43,567 nt of DNA from Yanghanlia caeni (GTDB taxonomy: Bacteria; Pseudomonadota; Gammaproteobacteria; Burkholderiales; Burkholderiaceae_B): the NCBI GenBank assembly GCA_030733815.1, contig JAUZQE010000022.1:1-43567 (forward strand), written 5' to 3'. The notes below the pieces were generated by a model, which was not told the DNA's origin, made no database searches, and saw nothing but the letters and a program-made list of their open reading frames with translations. Of this stretch, positions 34,752-43,567 are shown piece by piece. The translations under genes and the position numbers were made by a program. Each line of letters opens with the position of its first letter. The first letter of the stretch is position 1.

Positions 34752-36344
34752 TCAGGCCGAGGCGGCAGCCTTGACGGCGGTGTCTTCCTCTTCTTCCACC
34801 GAACTGCGAATCAGGTGGTCGAACGCGCTGAGCGCGGCCTTGGCACCTTCACCTGCAGCGATGATGATCTGCTTGTACGGCACCGTGGTGGCGTCGCCGG
34901 CGGCAAACACGCCGGGCACCGACGTCTGCCCCTTGGCGTCGACTTCGATTTCGCCAAAGCGCGACAGCGCAACGGTGTCTTTCAGCCATTCGGTGTTAGG
35001 CACCAGGCCGATCTGCACGAAGACGCCTTCCAGGTCGATGCGATGGGTCTCGCCACTGACGCGATCCTTGTACGACAGGCCGTTCACCTTCTTGCCGTCG
35101 CCGTGAATCTCGGTGGTCTGCGCCGACATCAGAATCTGGACGTTCGGCAAGCTGCGCAGCTTGCGTTGCAGGACCTCGTCTGCACGCAGCTTGTCAGCAA
35201 ACTCGATGAGCGTGACATGCTCGACGATACCGGCCAGATCGATCGCCGCCTCCACTCCCGAGTTGCCGCCGCCGATGACCGCGACGCGCTTGCCCTTGAA
35301 CAGGGGGCCGTCGCAGTGCGGGCAGTACGCAACACCGGCATTACGGTATTCCTTTTCGCCCGGCACGTTCACTTCGCGCCAGCGCGCACCCGTGGCCAGA
35401 ATCACCGAACGGCTGCGCAGCACGCCACCGTTCTCGAGCTTGACCTCGAGCATCTTGCCCGGCGTGAGCTCAACGGCACGCTGCAGGTTCATGATATCGA
35501 CGTCGTAGGCCTTGACGTGCTCTTCGAGCGCGGTTGCAAAGCGCGGGCCGTCGGTTTCCTTCACCGAAATGAAGTTCTCGATCGACATGGTGTCGAGCAC
35601 CTGGCCGCCGAAGCGTTCGGCTACCACACCGGTGCGAATGCCCTTGCGGGCGGCATACACGGCTGCCGCGGCACCGGCCGGGCCACCGCCCACGATCAGA
35701 ACGTCGAACGGTTCCTTCGCGCTCAGTTCCTCGGCCTTGCGACCGGCGGCCGAGGTGTCGAGCTTGGCAAGGATCTCTTCCACACTCGAGCGGCCCTGAC
35801 CGAACACTTCACCGTTCAGGAACACGGTAGGCACGGCCATGATCTGGCGGGCCTCGACTTCCGACTGGAACAGTGCGCCGTCGATCGATACGTGGCGAAT
35901 GCGCGGGTTGATGACCGACATCGTGTTCAGCGCCTGCACCACGTCGGGGCAGTTCTGGCACGACAGCGAGAAATAAGTCTCGAACTCGTAGTCGCCGGGC
36001 AGGTTGCGGATCTGCTCGATGACCGATTCTTCGAGTTTGATGGGGTGACCGCCCACCTGCAGCAGCGCCAGCACCAGCGAAGTGAATTCGTGGCCCAGCG
36101 GGATGCCGGCGAAGGTGACGCCCACATCGGTGCCCACGCGACCAATGCGGAACGAGGGCTTGCGATCAGACAGGTCGCTGCGCTCAACCAATGTAATTTT
36201 TTCGGACATGCCCGCGATTTCCTGCAGCAATGCGCGCAGTTCAAGCGACTTGGGCGAGTCGTCGAGGCAGGCGGTGAGCTCGATGGGCTCACGAAGCATT
36301 TCCATGTAGGAATTCAGCTGGGCTTTGACATTGGCATCTAACAT
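34752..36344 (-). CDS. ahpF: Alkyl hydroperoxide reductase subunit F
   Basis: AhpF is the flavoprotein that moves electrons from NAD(P)H to AhpC. The 530-residue protein has an N-terminal thioredoxin-like domain with redox Cys129 and Cys132 (CQNCPD). The FAD motif GGGPAG is at 219-224, the thioredoxin-reductase disulfide Cys341/Cys344 (CPHCDG) follows, and the nucleotide motif GGGNSG is at 358-363. Length and domains match E. coli AhpF. It lies 100 bases after ahpC with a strong hairpin between. Confidence 0.96.
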   Translation of the reverse strand: MLDANVKAQLNSYMEMLREPIELTACLDDSPKSLELRALLQEIAGMSEKITLVERSDLSDRKPSFRIGRVGTDVGVTFAGIPLGHEFTSLVLALLQVGGHPIKLEESVIEQIRNLPGDYEFETYFSLSCQNCPDVVQALNTMSVINPRIRHVSIDGALFQSEVEARQIMAVPTVFLNGEVFGQGRSSVEEILAKLDTSAAGRKAEELSAKEPFDVLIVGGGPAGAAAAVYAARKGIRTGVVAERFGGQVLDTMSIENFISVKETDGPRFATALEEHVKAYDVDIMNLQRAVELTPGKMLEVKLENGGVLRSRSVILATGARWREVNVPGEKEYRNAGVAYCPHCDGPLFKGKRVAVIGGGNSGVEAAIDLAGIVEHVTLIEFADKLRADEVLQRKLRSLPNVQILMSAQTTEIHGDGKKVNGLSYKDRVSGETHRIDLEGVFVQIGLVPNTEWLKDTVALSRFGEIEVDAKGQTSVPGVFAAGDATTVPYKQIIIAAGEGAKAALSAFDHLIRSSVEEEEDTAVKAAASA

Positions 36345-36381
36345 AACGTGGCGACCTCTCTAATCGTTTCTTTGGCGGATG

Positions 36382-36408
36382 CCGCGTCCGGCTCGTGACC
36401 GGACGCGG
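36382..36408 (-). repeat. Intercistronic hairpin between ahpC and ahpF
   Basis: CCGCGTCCGG and CCGGACGCGG form a perfect 10-bp stem with a 7-base loop. No T-run follows leftward. It probably acts as an mRNA processing or stabilising element that raises AhpC output over AhpF, rather than as a full terminator. Confidence 0.65.
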
Positions 36409-36444
36409 GGTGCTACTGTGACCCGTGTTGCGGGGCAGCCGCTC

Positions 36445-37008
36445 TTAGATCTTGCCGACCAGATCCAGCGAGGGCTTCAGCGTTTCGGCGCCTTCTTCCC
36501 ACTTGGCGGGGCAGACTTCGCCGGGGTGGGCGGCGATGTACTGCGCAGCCTTCACCTTGCGCAGCAGCTCGGACGCGACGCGACCGATGCCGTTGTCATG
36601 CACTTCCATGACCTTGATGTAGCCTTCGGGGTTGACCACGAAGGTGCCACGCAGGGCAACGCCTTCTTCTTCGATCAGCACTTCGAAGTTGCGGGCCAGC
36701 GTCTGGGTGGGATCGCCGATCATGGGGTAGTTCACCTTGCCGATGGCGGCAGACGTGTCGTGCCAGGCCTTGTGGGCGAAGTGCGTGTCGGTCGAAACAG
36801 CGTAGATTTCGACGCCCAGCTTCTGGAACTCAGCGTACTGCTCGGCCAGGTCTTCCAGTTCGGTGGGGCACACGAACGTGAAGTCGGCAGGGTAGAAAAC
36901 GAAAACGGACCACTTGCCGGCAACGGTTTCGTTGCTGACTTCGACAAACTTGCCGTTGTGGTAGGCGGTAGCTTTGAACGGCTTGATTTGCGTATTGATC
37001 AAGGACAT
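36445..37008 (-). CDS. ahpC: Alkyl hydroperoxide reductase subunit C (peroxiredoxin)
   Basis: AhpC reduces organic hydroperoxides, hydrogen peroxide and peroxynitrite. The 187-residue protein has peroxidatic Cys47 in [13 protein letters not shown] and resolving Cys166 in GEVCPAKW, exactly as in the E. coli enzyme. It is a typical 2-Cys peroxiredoxin. AAGGAAAA precedes the ATG at 37008. The OxyR-type site upstream predicts peroxide induction. Confidence 0.97.
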   Translation of the reverse strand: MSLINTQIKPFKATAYHNGKFVEVSNETVAGKWSVFVFYPADFTFVCPTELEDLAEQYAEFQKLGVEIYAVSTDTHFAHKAWHDTSAAIGKVNYPMIGDPTQTLARNFEVLIEEEGVALRGTFVVNPEGYIKVMEVHDNGIGRVASELLRKVKAAQYIAAHPGEVCPAKWEEGAETLKPSLDLVGKI

Positions 37009-37051
37009 TGCGTTTTCCTTATGTTGGGTGGTTGAAAATCCGTACAGGCTC

Positions 37052-37117
37052 AGTATAGGAAGCCCTGCACAATAAATCTAATTGATTGTTTTTATTATGT
37101 TGATTGATGAATGCTAT
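37052..37117 (-). promoter_or_regulatory. ahpC promoter with OxyR-type binding site
   Basis: Read leftward, ATAG-N7-CAAT-N7-ATAA-N7-CAAT (37117 to 37081) matches the OxyR pattern of four tetrads at 7-base intervals, 13 of 16 positions to ATAG/CTAT/ATAG/CTAT. Directly after it come a -35-like TAGATT (37075-37080), 17 bases and TATACT (37052-37057), giving a start site near 37045. OxyR contact with a weak -35 is the classic activation layout. No oxyR gene is in the window. The 37118-37225 remainder holds only a small GCCGC-TGGT-GCGGC hairpin. Confidence 0.65.
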
Positions 37118-37225
37118 GGAACGTGCCGCTGGTGCGGCCGGATTGCCGGAAGTGTTTCTCCCATACGGAAGAATACTCCGACAATCACTATATATAAGGA
37201 CTAACCCTGAGAAAGCAAGAGATCT

Positions 37226-38407
37226 TCACGCCCGGGCCGCCACCTCGCGCGGCTTGACGTACAGCGGCCGACCGGCACCCCACCCACAGGCCATCGCCGC
37301 AATGCCGATTCCGGCGAACAGCCAGGCCGTAACCGCATAACTGCCCGTGGCCGAATGCAGCATGCCCACCAGCATGGGGCCAAATGCGGCCAGCACGTAG
37401 CCGATGGCCTGCGACATGCCCGAGAGCCGGGCCGCCACACGGGGGTCGGGCGAACGCAGAATGATGATTGTCATTGCAATGGCAAACAGGCCGCCCTGGC
37501 CGATGCCCTGCAGCAGGGCCAGCAGGGGAAGCATGCCGCGCGGCGCAAACAGCAGCCCGAGCAGCGCAGCCGCCGCCAGGAATGCAAGCCCCGCACTGAA
37601 CAGGCTTTGCGACCTGAACCGGGCGGCCAGAGGCGGCACCAGCAGGCAGGTCGCCACCTGCACCAGAATGGATGCGGACGTATAAAACCCTGCCGTGACG
37701 GCATCGAGCCCGCGCCAGCGCAAAATGGGTGCCATCCAACCCATCACACAGTAGGCCAGCGCCGACTGCAAGCCCATGAAGCAGGCCACCTGCCACGACA
37801 GGCCGTCGTGCCAGAGCCGTAAGCCCGGCAGTGCCCTGCCCTTGCCCTTCACGCCGGATCTCAGGCTGTGCGGCAGCCACAGAAGTGCGACCGCGAAAGC
37901 GGGGGCCGCCCAGGTCGCGAGCCCCACACGCCACGAACCGCCCGCCTGCGCAATGGGCGTGGTCATCGCTGCGGCGAGCGCCGCGCCCCCGCACAACGAC
38001 ATGGTGAACAGGCCAGTAAGAATGGCGACGTGGTCGGGAAAGTCACGTTTGACCACGCTGGGCAGCAGCACGTTGCCCATGGCAATGCCGGCACCCGCCA
38101 ACGCGCTGCCCACCATCAGGGTTGCCACGCCGTCGCCGGCGCGCATGAGCGAGCCCGCACCGATCATCAGCAGCACCAGCAGCAGCACGCGTTCGGCTCC
38201 ATGCCGGTCGGCCAGCGTGGCCGCAAAGGGAGCGAACAAGCCCAGACACAACACGGGAAGCGTGGTGGCGTAGCCGGCCATGGCACCCGAAATGCCCAGC
38301 GCCTGCGTGACTTCGGGCAGCAGGACCGACAGACTGGTGAACAGCGGGCGCAGATTGAAGGCGATCAGCAGCAGGCAGGCGCCCAGGAACAGGCGTTTGG
38401 AGTTCAA
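37226..38407 (-). CDS. MFS transporter (CynX/NimT-like)
   Basis: The 393-residue transporter has twelve membrane segments and the CynX-type start KRLFLGACLLLIAFNLRPLFTSLSVLLPEV. Its probable start is a TTG at 38407, overlapping the FAD-dehydrogenase stop (TTGA); no ATG fits the family N-terminus. Coupling to an FAD-linked hydroxyacid dehydrogenase suggests import of that enzyme's substrate, or export of its product. Confidence 0.88.
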   Translation of the reverse strand: MNSKRLFLGACLLLIAFNLRPLFTSLSVLLPEVTQALGISGAMAGYATTLPVLCLGLFAPFAATLADRHGAERVLLLVLLMIGAGSLMRAGDGVATLMVGSALAGAGIAMGNVLLPSVVKRDFPDHVAILTGLFTMSLCGGAALAAAMTTPIAQAGGSWRVGLATWAAPAFAVALLWLPHSLRSGVKGKGRALPGLRLWHDGLSWQVACFMGLQSALAYCVMGWMAPILRWRGLDAVTAGFYTSASILVQVATCLLVPPLAARFRSQSLFSAGLAFLAAAALLGLLFAPRGMLPLLALLQGIGQGGLFAIAMTIIILRSPDPRVAARLSGMSQAIGYVLAAFGPMLVGMLHSATGSYAVTAWLFAGIGIAAMACGWGAGRPLYVKPREVAARA

Positions 38408-39816
38408 AGCAGCTTGCCCGGATTCATGATGCCGTTCGGGTCGAATACCTGCTTAATCTGCAGCATGAGGCGGATGTGCATCGGATCTTTATGATGGTGG
38501 AAGGCATGGCGCTTGAGCTGGCCTATGCCGTGTTCGGCACTGATGCTGCCACCGTAGCGGGCCACTTCGGCAAACACCGCTTCGGCCACGGGGCCCTCGC
38601 AGCGCGCGGCCCAGTCACGATCGGCACCGGCCGGGCGCGATACGTTGTAATGCAGATTGCCGTCGCCGAAATGGCCGAATACGAACAGGCGGCACTCGGG
38701 AGCCACGCTGCGCACACGCTGCTCGGCCGACGCCATGAACGCCGGAATCTGTTCGATGGGCAGCGAAATATCGTGCTTGAGATGCGGGCCGTCGGCGCGC
38801 TGGGCTTCGGAGATTTCCTCGCGCAGACGCCACAGGGATTCAAGCTGCGCCAGTGTTGCCGACACCACGGCATCGGCACACAGCTCTTCTTCCAGAGCCC
38901 GGCCGATTACGTCTTCGAGCAGGGCCTGCAAGGCCTGCTCATCGGCCGTATCGGCCAGTTCGATCAGCACGTAACCACCGTGGCGCTGTGCAAACGGCTG
39001 CTGCGCACCTTCCACGTGCTGCAGCACGAGGCCCAGACATTCGTCGGTAAAAAACTCGAACGCCTGCAATCGCGGGCCACATGCGCCATAGACCAGACGC
39101 AGCAGCTCCAGCGCCTTGCGGGGCGATTCCACCGCTGCCAGCACCACGGCGCGGACCTGCATGAGAGGGTGCAGCTTGAGTGCCACGCCGGTAATCACGC
39201 CCAGCGTACCCTCGGAGCCAATGAACAGTTGCTTGAGATCGTAGCCGGTGTTGTCTTTGCGCAGGGTCTGCAGACCGTTGAAGATTTCGCCATTGGGCAA
39301 AACGGCTTCAATGCCCAGCGCCAGCTCACGCGCCATGCCGTAGCGCAGCACGTTGACTCCGCCGGCGTTGGTGGCCAGGTTTCCGCCGATCTGCGACGAG
39401 TCTTCTGCCGCCAGGCTGAGCGGCAACATGCGACCGGCTTCGTGTGCCGCCCGCCGCAGGTTGCCCAGAATGCAGCCTGCATCGGCCACCAGTGTGTTGG
39501 CGATGGTGTCGATGGAGCGAATGCGGTTCATGCGGTCGAGCGACAGCACCACGTTGGCCGGCGAGGAATCGGGCGTGGCGCCCCCGCACAGGCCCGTATT
39601 GCCGCCGCGCGGCACCACCGGTACGCGATGATCGTTGCACAGCCGCAGGCACTCGGCCACCTGCTGCGTGGTGGAAGGCCGCACTACGGCCTGTGCCCTA
39701 CCTCGGTACACGCCACGCCAGTCTGTCAGCCAGGGCTCGATTTCGGAGGGATCGGTGATGACCGTATCTGCACCCAGCGCCTGTACGAGCTTGCCGGGAA
39801 AACCTTGTTCACTCAT
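38404..39816 (-). CDS. FAD-linked 2-hydroxyacid dehydrogenase (GlcD/D2HGDH family)
   Basis: The 470-residue flavoprotein has an N-terminal PCMH-type FAD-binding domain (VVRPSTTQQVAECLRLCNDHRVPVVPRGGNTGLCGGATPDSS; SLAAEDSSQIGGNLATNAGG) and a C-terminal FAD-oxidase_C domain ending FDPNGIMNPGKLL. The HGDGNLHYN-like segment (FGHFGDGNLHYNVSRP) and EHGIGQLKR support D-2-hydroxyglutarate, D-lactate or glycolate dehydrogenase activity. The substrate is not settled. The MFS gene overlaps its stop by four bases. Confidence 0.92.
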   Translation of the reverse strand: MSEQGFPGKLVQALGADTVITDPSEIEPWLTDWRGVYRGRAQAVVRPSTTQQVAECLRLCNDHRVPVVPRGGNTGLCGGATPDSSPANVVLSLDRMNRIRSIDTIANTLVADAGCILGNLRRAAHEAGRMLPLSLAAEDSSQIGGNLATNAGGVNVLRYGMARELALGIEAVLPNGEIFNGLQTLRKDNTGYDLKQLFIGSEGTLGVITGVALKLHPLMQVRAVVLAAVESPRKALELLRLVYGACGPRLQAFEFFTDECLGLVLQHVEGAQQPFAQRHGGYVLIELADTADEQALQALLEDVIGRALEEELCADAVVSATLAQLESLWRLREEISEAQRADGPHLKHDISLPIEQIPAFMASAEQRVRSVAPECRLFVFGHFGDGNLHYNVSRPAGADRDWAARCEGPVAEAVFAEVARYGGSISAEHGIGQLKRHAFHHHKDPMHIRLMLQIKQVFDPNGIMNPGKLL

Positions 39817-39876
39817 AAAACCTATTCCGATATGGGGTGCCGGCCGGACACGGGCGGCGGTCGCTTCGAAATAGTA

Positions 39877-40776
39877 TCACTGAGGGCGCGCGCCCTGAAC
39901 GGTACCGGCCAGTTCGATGAACGCCCTGAGGTAATCGGGCTCATCGTCGGAATCACGGCGACCCAGGTGGATCTGCTTGGCAATGCCTGCCGGGCCAAGC
40001 CGCAGCGGCACGATCGCCATGTTGCGGGCGTATTCCATGACCAGCCAGCGCGGCAGTGCCGTGACCCCGCGCCCGCCGGCAACCATTTCCAGCGTGATAT
40101 CGGTGCTTTCCAGAACCTTGTGGCGCCGCGGCTGCACGCCCGCCGGCAACAGGAACTGGCTGAAGATGTCGAGGCGGGCGGCTTCTACGGGATAGGTGAT
40201 GAGGGTCTCACCCGCCAGATCGGCGGGAAGTACGTGATCACGGCCGGCAAGCGGATGTCGGGCACTGACGGCCAGCACCTGCTCGTAATCGAACACGGGC
40301 ACGTAGCTGACACCGTTCAGATGCAGCGGGTCGGGCGTGACAAGCAGATCGATCTCATGATTCAGCAAGGCGCCCATGCCGCCGAAGCGGAACTTCTGCT
40401 TGACGTCGACGTCGACGTCGGGCCATTGCGAAAGATAGTGCGACACCAGCTTGAGCAGCCATTGATAGCAGGGGTGGCACTCCATGCCGATTCGCAGCGT
40501 TCCGCGCTCACCGGCGGCGTACTGGGCCAGCCGCTGCTCGGCCGCCTCGAACTGGGGCAGCAGGCGCTCGGCCAGGCCCAGCACATACTGGCCGGCCTGC
40601 GTGAGACGCAACGAGCGGCCCTCGCGCGACCACAACCTGACGCCGCTGAGTCGCTCGAACTTGGCCATGGTGTGGCTGAGTGCCGATTGCGTGAGGTGCA
40701 GCGATTCGGCCGCCGCGGTAAGCGTGCCGCAGCGGTCGATGGCCCGCAGGATTTCGAGATGAGCCCGTTCCAGCAC
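39877..40776 (-). CDS. metR: LysR-family regulator MetR
   Basis: MetR activates metE and is responsive to homocysteine. The 299-residue protein has the N-terminal helix-turn-helix ([31 protein letters not shown]) and the MetR-specific ECHPCYQWL segment at the start of the effector domain. The start codon is GTG at 40776; an ATG at 40786 is out of frame. Its divergent position to metE is the canonical arrangement. Confidence 0.94.
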   Translation of the reverse strand: MLERAHLEILRAIDRCGTLTAAAESLHLTQSALSHTMAKFERLSGVRLWSREGRSLRLTQAGQYVLGLAERLLPQFEAAEQRLAQYAAGERGTLRIGMECHPCYQWLLKLVSHYLSQWPDVDVDVKQKFRFGGMGALLNHEIDLLVTPDPLHLNGVSYVPVFDYEQVLAVSARHPLAGRDHVLPADLAGETLITYPVEAARLDIFSQFLLPAGVQPRRHKVLESTDITLEMVAGGRGVTALPRWLVMEYARNMAIVPLRLGPAGIAKQIHLGRRDSDDEPDYLRAFIELAGTVQGARPQ

Positions 40777-40889
40777 GCTATTCCATGAATAAAATTAATC
40801 AATTGGTGAGAATTAACCATTTTACATCATGGGTTGCCGCTCTTAGCATGAATGCTCCCGTTTCAACCCTGCATAGTGAAAGGCGGCAC
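40777..40889. promoter_or_regulatory. metR-metE divergent regulatory spacer
   Basis: The 113-base A+T-rich spacer holds both promoters. I do not find the E. coli MetR consensus TGAA-N5-TTCA. The closest inverted element is TGAA-N9-TTCA within 40852-40868, which has the wrong spacing. AAAGGCGG near 40879-40885 is the metE ribosome binding site. Confidence 0.4.
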
Positions 40890-43253
40890 ATGGCACTCGT
40901 ACACAACCTTGGTTTCCCCCGCATCGGCGCACAGCGCGAACTCAAATTTGCACTTGAAGCCTACTGGCGCGGCGACTCGTCACGCGATGAACTGATCGGC
41001 GTCGGTGCCGCACTGCGTCGTCGTCACTGGGCGCAGCAGGCAAGGCTCGACTTCACTCCGGTGGGCGACTTTTCGTTCTACGACCATGTGCTCGACATGA
41101 GCTTCACGCTGGGTCATCTGCCTGAACGGGTGCGCGGCTTCAAGGGGCATGAACTCGACAATTACTTCCGGGTGGCGCGCGGGCGCTCGGCCGATCGCGC
41201 TGCGGCGCAACTGGGGCAGGGCAACGCCGAGCGCAGTCATGCCGGTCACAACCACAACAACGAAGATCACGCCGGTGCCGAATGCTGCCCGGTCACTGCC
41301 GGCGAGCTGACCAAGTGGTTCGACACCAATTACCACTACATCGTGCCGGAGTTCGACAGCACCACCACCTTTGACCTGAACGCGTCGCGGCTCCTGAGTC
41401 AGCTGCGCGAAGCGCATGCCCAGGGCGTGAAAGCCAAGCCGGTCATCATCGGCCCAGTTACCTACCTTGCCCTGGGCAAGGCGCGCAACGCCAGCGACCG
41501 GCTCGCCTTGCTGGCGCGCCTGCTGCCCGTGTACGAAGCCCTGCTGGAGCAGCTGGCCGAGGCGGGCGCGCAATGGGTGCAGATCGACGAACCCATTCTG
41601 GTGACGGAACTCGCAGCCGACTGGCAACAGGCGTTTCGCACCGCGTACGAAGCGCTCGCGACAACCCCCGTAAAGCTGCTGCTGACCACCTACTTCGGGC
41701 GCCTGGGCGGCAACCTGGCGCTCGTGGCGGAACTGCCCGTGGCCGGCGTGCACCTCGATGCCGTGAGCGCGCCGGATGAGGTTGCCCCGCTGATCGCGCA
41801 CCTGAACGCGGATCAGGTGGTATCGCTTGGCGTCGTGAACGGGCGCAATGTGTGGAAGGCCGACCTGAACGCGCTGCTCGCTACGCTTGAGCCCGTCGCC
41901 ACGGCACTGGGCGATCGCCTTTGGCTTGCGCCCTCGTGCTCGCTGCTGCACGTGCCGGTGGACCTCGCGCTCGAAACAGAGCTGGATGCCCAGCTGCGCA
42001 GCTGGCTGGCTTTCGCCACACAGCGTCTCGATGAGCTGCACATGCTGGCCACGGCCCTGAATGAAGGCCGGGCAATCGTGCAACATGAACTGGCACGCAA
42101 TCGCAAGGATCTGGAATCGCGCCGTACATCGGCCCGCGTCCGCAGGCAGGCCGTGCAGAATGCGGTGGCGGCAGTCACGCCGGCGCTGGGTACCCGCCGC
42201 AGCCGTTACGGCAAGCGCGCCGTCGCGCAGGCCGAACGTCTCGCCCTGCCGCTCTTTCCCACCACAACCATCGGTTCCTTCCCCCAAACCGAAACGATCC
42301 GCCGTGCGCGGCGCCTGCACAGATCGGGCCAGTTGAGCGCTTCTGAGTATCGCCAGGCAATGCATGCCGAGATCGAACGCTGTATTCGTGCGCAGGAAGC
42401 CCTGGGCCTGGACGTTCTGGTGCATGGCGAAGCCGAGCGCAACGACATGGTGGAGTATTTTGGCGAGCAGCTCGACGGCTTCGCGTTCAGCCGTAACGGC
42501 TGGGTGCAGTCGTACGGATCACGTTGCGTGAAACCGCCCATACTGTACGGCGACGTGCAACGCACTTCACCCATGACGGTGCAATGGATCCGCTACGCGC
42601 AGTCGCTCACTGACAAGCCGGTCAAGGGCATGCTGACCGGGCCCGTTACGATGCTGAACTGGTCGTTCGTGCGCGACGATCAGCCGCGCTCGGTCACGTG
42701 CCTGCAAATTGCCCTGGCAATTCGCGAGGAAGTGCTCGACCTCGAACGTGCGGGCGTGCAAATCATCCAGATCGACGAAGCCGCTCTGCGCGAGGGCCTG
42801 CCGTTAAGGCGCCAGGAATGGAAAACCTACCTGCGCTGGGCGATCGACGCCTACCGGGTGGCAGCCAACGGTGTGGACGATGCCACGCAGATCCATACCC
42901 ACATGTGTTATTCGGAATTCAACGACATCATCGCCTCGATCGCCGACATGGATGCCGATGTGATCACCATTGAGACGTCGCGCTCCGACATGGAGCTGCT
43001 GCAGGCCTTTGAAACCTTCACTTACCCGAACGCCATCGGCCCGGGGGTGTATGACATCCACACGCCGAACATCCCCGATAAAGACACGATCATCGATCGG
43101 GTACAGAAAGCGAGCCGGTACATTGCGCCCCGGCGGCTCTGGGTGAACCCCGACTGCGGCCTCAAGACGCGGCGCTGGGAGGAAGTCACCCCCGCGCTGC
43201 GCAACATGGTCGAGGCAGCGCAGGAACTACGCGAACTGTTCTACCGAAGCTAA
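40890..43253 (+). CDS. metE: Cobalamin-independent methionine synthase
   Basis: MetE transfers a methyl group from 5-methyltetrahydropteroyl-polyglutamate to homocysteine. The 787-residue protein has two barrels. The catalytic zinc ligands are His671, Cys673 ([10 protein letters not shown]), Glu695 and Cys756 ([11 protein letters not shown]), each exactly 30 positions higher than E. coli H641, C643, E665 and C726. That shift is explained by an insert of about 30 residues around residues 100-136, rich in His and Cys. The ATG at 40890 ([13 protein letters not shown]) is used; the frame continues upstream but is not family-like. Confidence 0.96.
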   Translation: MALVHNLGFPRIGAQRELKFALEAYWRGDSSRDELIGVGAALRRRHWAQQARLDFTPVGDFSFYDHVLDMSFTLGHLPERVRGFKGHELDNYFRVARGRSADRAAAQLGQGNAERSHAGHNHNNEDHAGAECCPVTAGELTKWFDTNYHYIVPEFDSTTTFDLNASRLLSQLREAHAQGVKAKPVIIGPVTYLALGKARNASDRLALLARLLPVYEALLEQLAEAGAQWVQIDEPILVTELAADWQQAFRTAYEALATTPVKLLLTTYFGRLGGNLALVAELPVAGVHLDAVSAPDEVAPLIAHLNADQVVSLGVVNGRNVWKADLNALLATLEPVATALGDRLWLAPSCSLLHVPVDLALETELDAQLRSWLAFATQRLDELHMLATALNEGRAIVQHELARNRKDLESRRTSARVRRQAVQNAVAAVTPALGTRRSRYGKRAVAQAERLALPLFPTTTIGSFPQTETIRRARRLHRSGQLSASEYRQAMHAEIERCIRAQEALGLDVLVHGEAERNDMVEYFGEQLDGFAFSRNGWVQSYGSRCVKPPILYGDVQRTSPMTVQWIRYAQSLTDKPVKGMLTGPVTMLNWSFVRDDQPRSVTCLQIALAIREEVLDLERAGVQIIQIDEAALREGLPLRRQEWKTYLRWAIDAYRVAANGVDDATQIHTHMCYSEFNDIIASIADMDADVITIETSRSDMELLQAFETFTYPNAIGPGVYDIHTPNIPDKDTIIDRVQKASRYIAPRRLWVNPDCGLKTRRWEEVTPALRNMVEAAQELRELFYRS

Positions 43254-43282
43254 AGGCCCGCGCGCGCCGTGCGCAGCTCGAC

Positions 43283-43567
43283 TCACACCCATAGATCTGT
43301 CGCAAGTGCCTGTATGGTTCGACCTTCGATATAGCCATGTTGCAGGTAATGCAGCAGCGGATCCATGCCGGCGGCGGCCACATCCGGGTTCGCGCTCAGG
43401 TAAGCCCCGGCATCCATCCACGCCGAAGGCGCACGCCCCTCATGCCAGCCCGTCGTCGTGTAGTGCTCGAACCCATTGGCGATCCGCCCCTGCGCCACGG
43501 CATCGGCCACATCGGGGTTGGCCGCCAGGTACCAGGCTTCGCTGAACAGGCTGTTGGGGTTGCGGCC
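43283..43567 (-). CDS. C-terminal fragment of a repeat protein, cut by the window edge
   Basis: The leftward frame is open from the window edge to a stop near 43283, giving 94 residues. It contains two copies of a 35-40 residue unit: FSEAWYLAANPDVADAV...GFEHYTTTGWHEGRAPS and WMDAGAYLSANPDVAAAGMDPLLHYLQHGYIEGR. Units of the type 'YL..NPDVAAAG...L.HY...G..EGR' occur in large, often secreted or calcium-binding proteins. Function cannot be stated from the fragment. The gene is convergent with metE. Confidence 0.75.
   Translation of the reverse strand, partial: GRNPNSLFSEAWYLAANPDVADAVAQGRIANGFEHYTTTGWHEGRAPSAWMDAGAYLSANPDVAAAGMDPLLHYLQHGYIEGRTIQALATDLWV

Noticed and set aside
38476-40788. 770-codon rightward frame across the FAD dehydrogenase and metR
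   Set aside because: It runs antisense through two good genes and their spacer and shows no conserved motif.
40777-40889. E. coli-type MetR box in the metR-metE spacer
   Set aside because: The only TGAA...TTCA pair has a 9-base rather than a 5-base spacer, so I do not call it a MetR site.

Overview
The window is a high-GC chromosomal segment of ordinary gene density that looks like a betaproteobacterium of the Alcaligenaceae (Bordetella, Achromobacter or Pusillimonas type). The evidence is the zapA-6S RNA linkage, the proS / ybgC-tolQRAB-pal-cpoB order, a tripartite tricarboxylate transporter with a TctE-like kinase, and betaproteobacterial protein styles throughout. I see no tRNA, rRNA, insertion sequence, integrase, CRISPR array or prophage gene. 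The species call is inference from gene content.

Layout: 390-4610 (+) is a compact operon of short-chain dehydrogenase, acyl-CoA dehydrogenase, APH-type kinase fused to a DUF6285-like tail, and a TetR regulator, with a promoter/operator just upstream. 4627-5642 (-) is a c-type cytochrome overlapping msrA. lgt (+) follows, convergent with a SIMPL-domain protein (-). 7321-8311 (-) holds a ZapB-like coiled-coil gene, zapA, 6S RNA and a strong terminator. 8312-10720 (+) is a regulatory region with four hexamers repeated exactly every 11 bp, then tctB and tctA without a tctC. A hydroxyacid dehydrogenase (+) comes next, then a leftward rppH, tctD-like and tctE-like cluster.

14514-24602 (+) runs from proS through ybgC, tolQ, tolR, tolA, tolB, pal and cpoB into an Fe/cobalamin-type ABC permease and ATPase with an alpha/beta hydrolase. 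tolA carries 20 perfect octapeptide repeats whose DNA records nested duplications. A strong terminator separates pal from cpoB.

24643-29237 (-) is a complete BMP-type ABC importer (ATPase, two permeases, binding protein). An MgtC-like protein and an AsmA protein follow. Then come an acetyl-CoA hydrolase/CoA-transferase divergent from a LysR regulator, and ahpC-ahpF behind a good OxyR-type site. After these lie an FAD-linked hydroxyacid dehydrogenase with an MFS transporter, and the divergent metR/metE pair. The right edge cuts a leftward gene for a repeat protein with an 'NPDVA...HY...G..EGR' unit.

The most interesting points are these: the SDR/ACAD/kinase operon, which resembles the levulinate (Lva) and mammalian ACAD10/11 logic with the kinase and its presumed small partner fused; the helically phased repeats upstream of tctBA near a TctD-type regulator gene; the 96-bp and 48-bp nested duplications in tolA; and a His/Cys-rich insert in MetE. 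Nothing in the window is obviously a new defence or mobile system.
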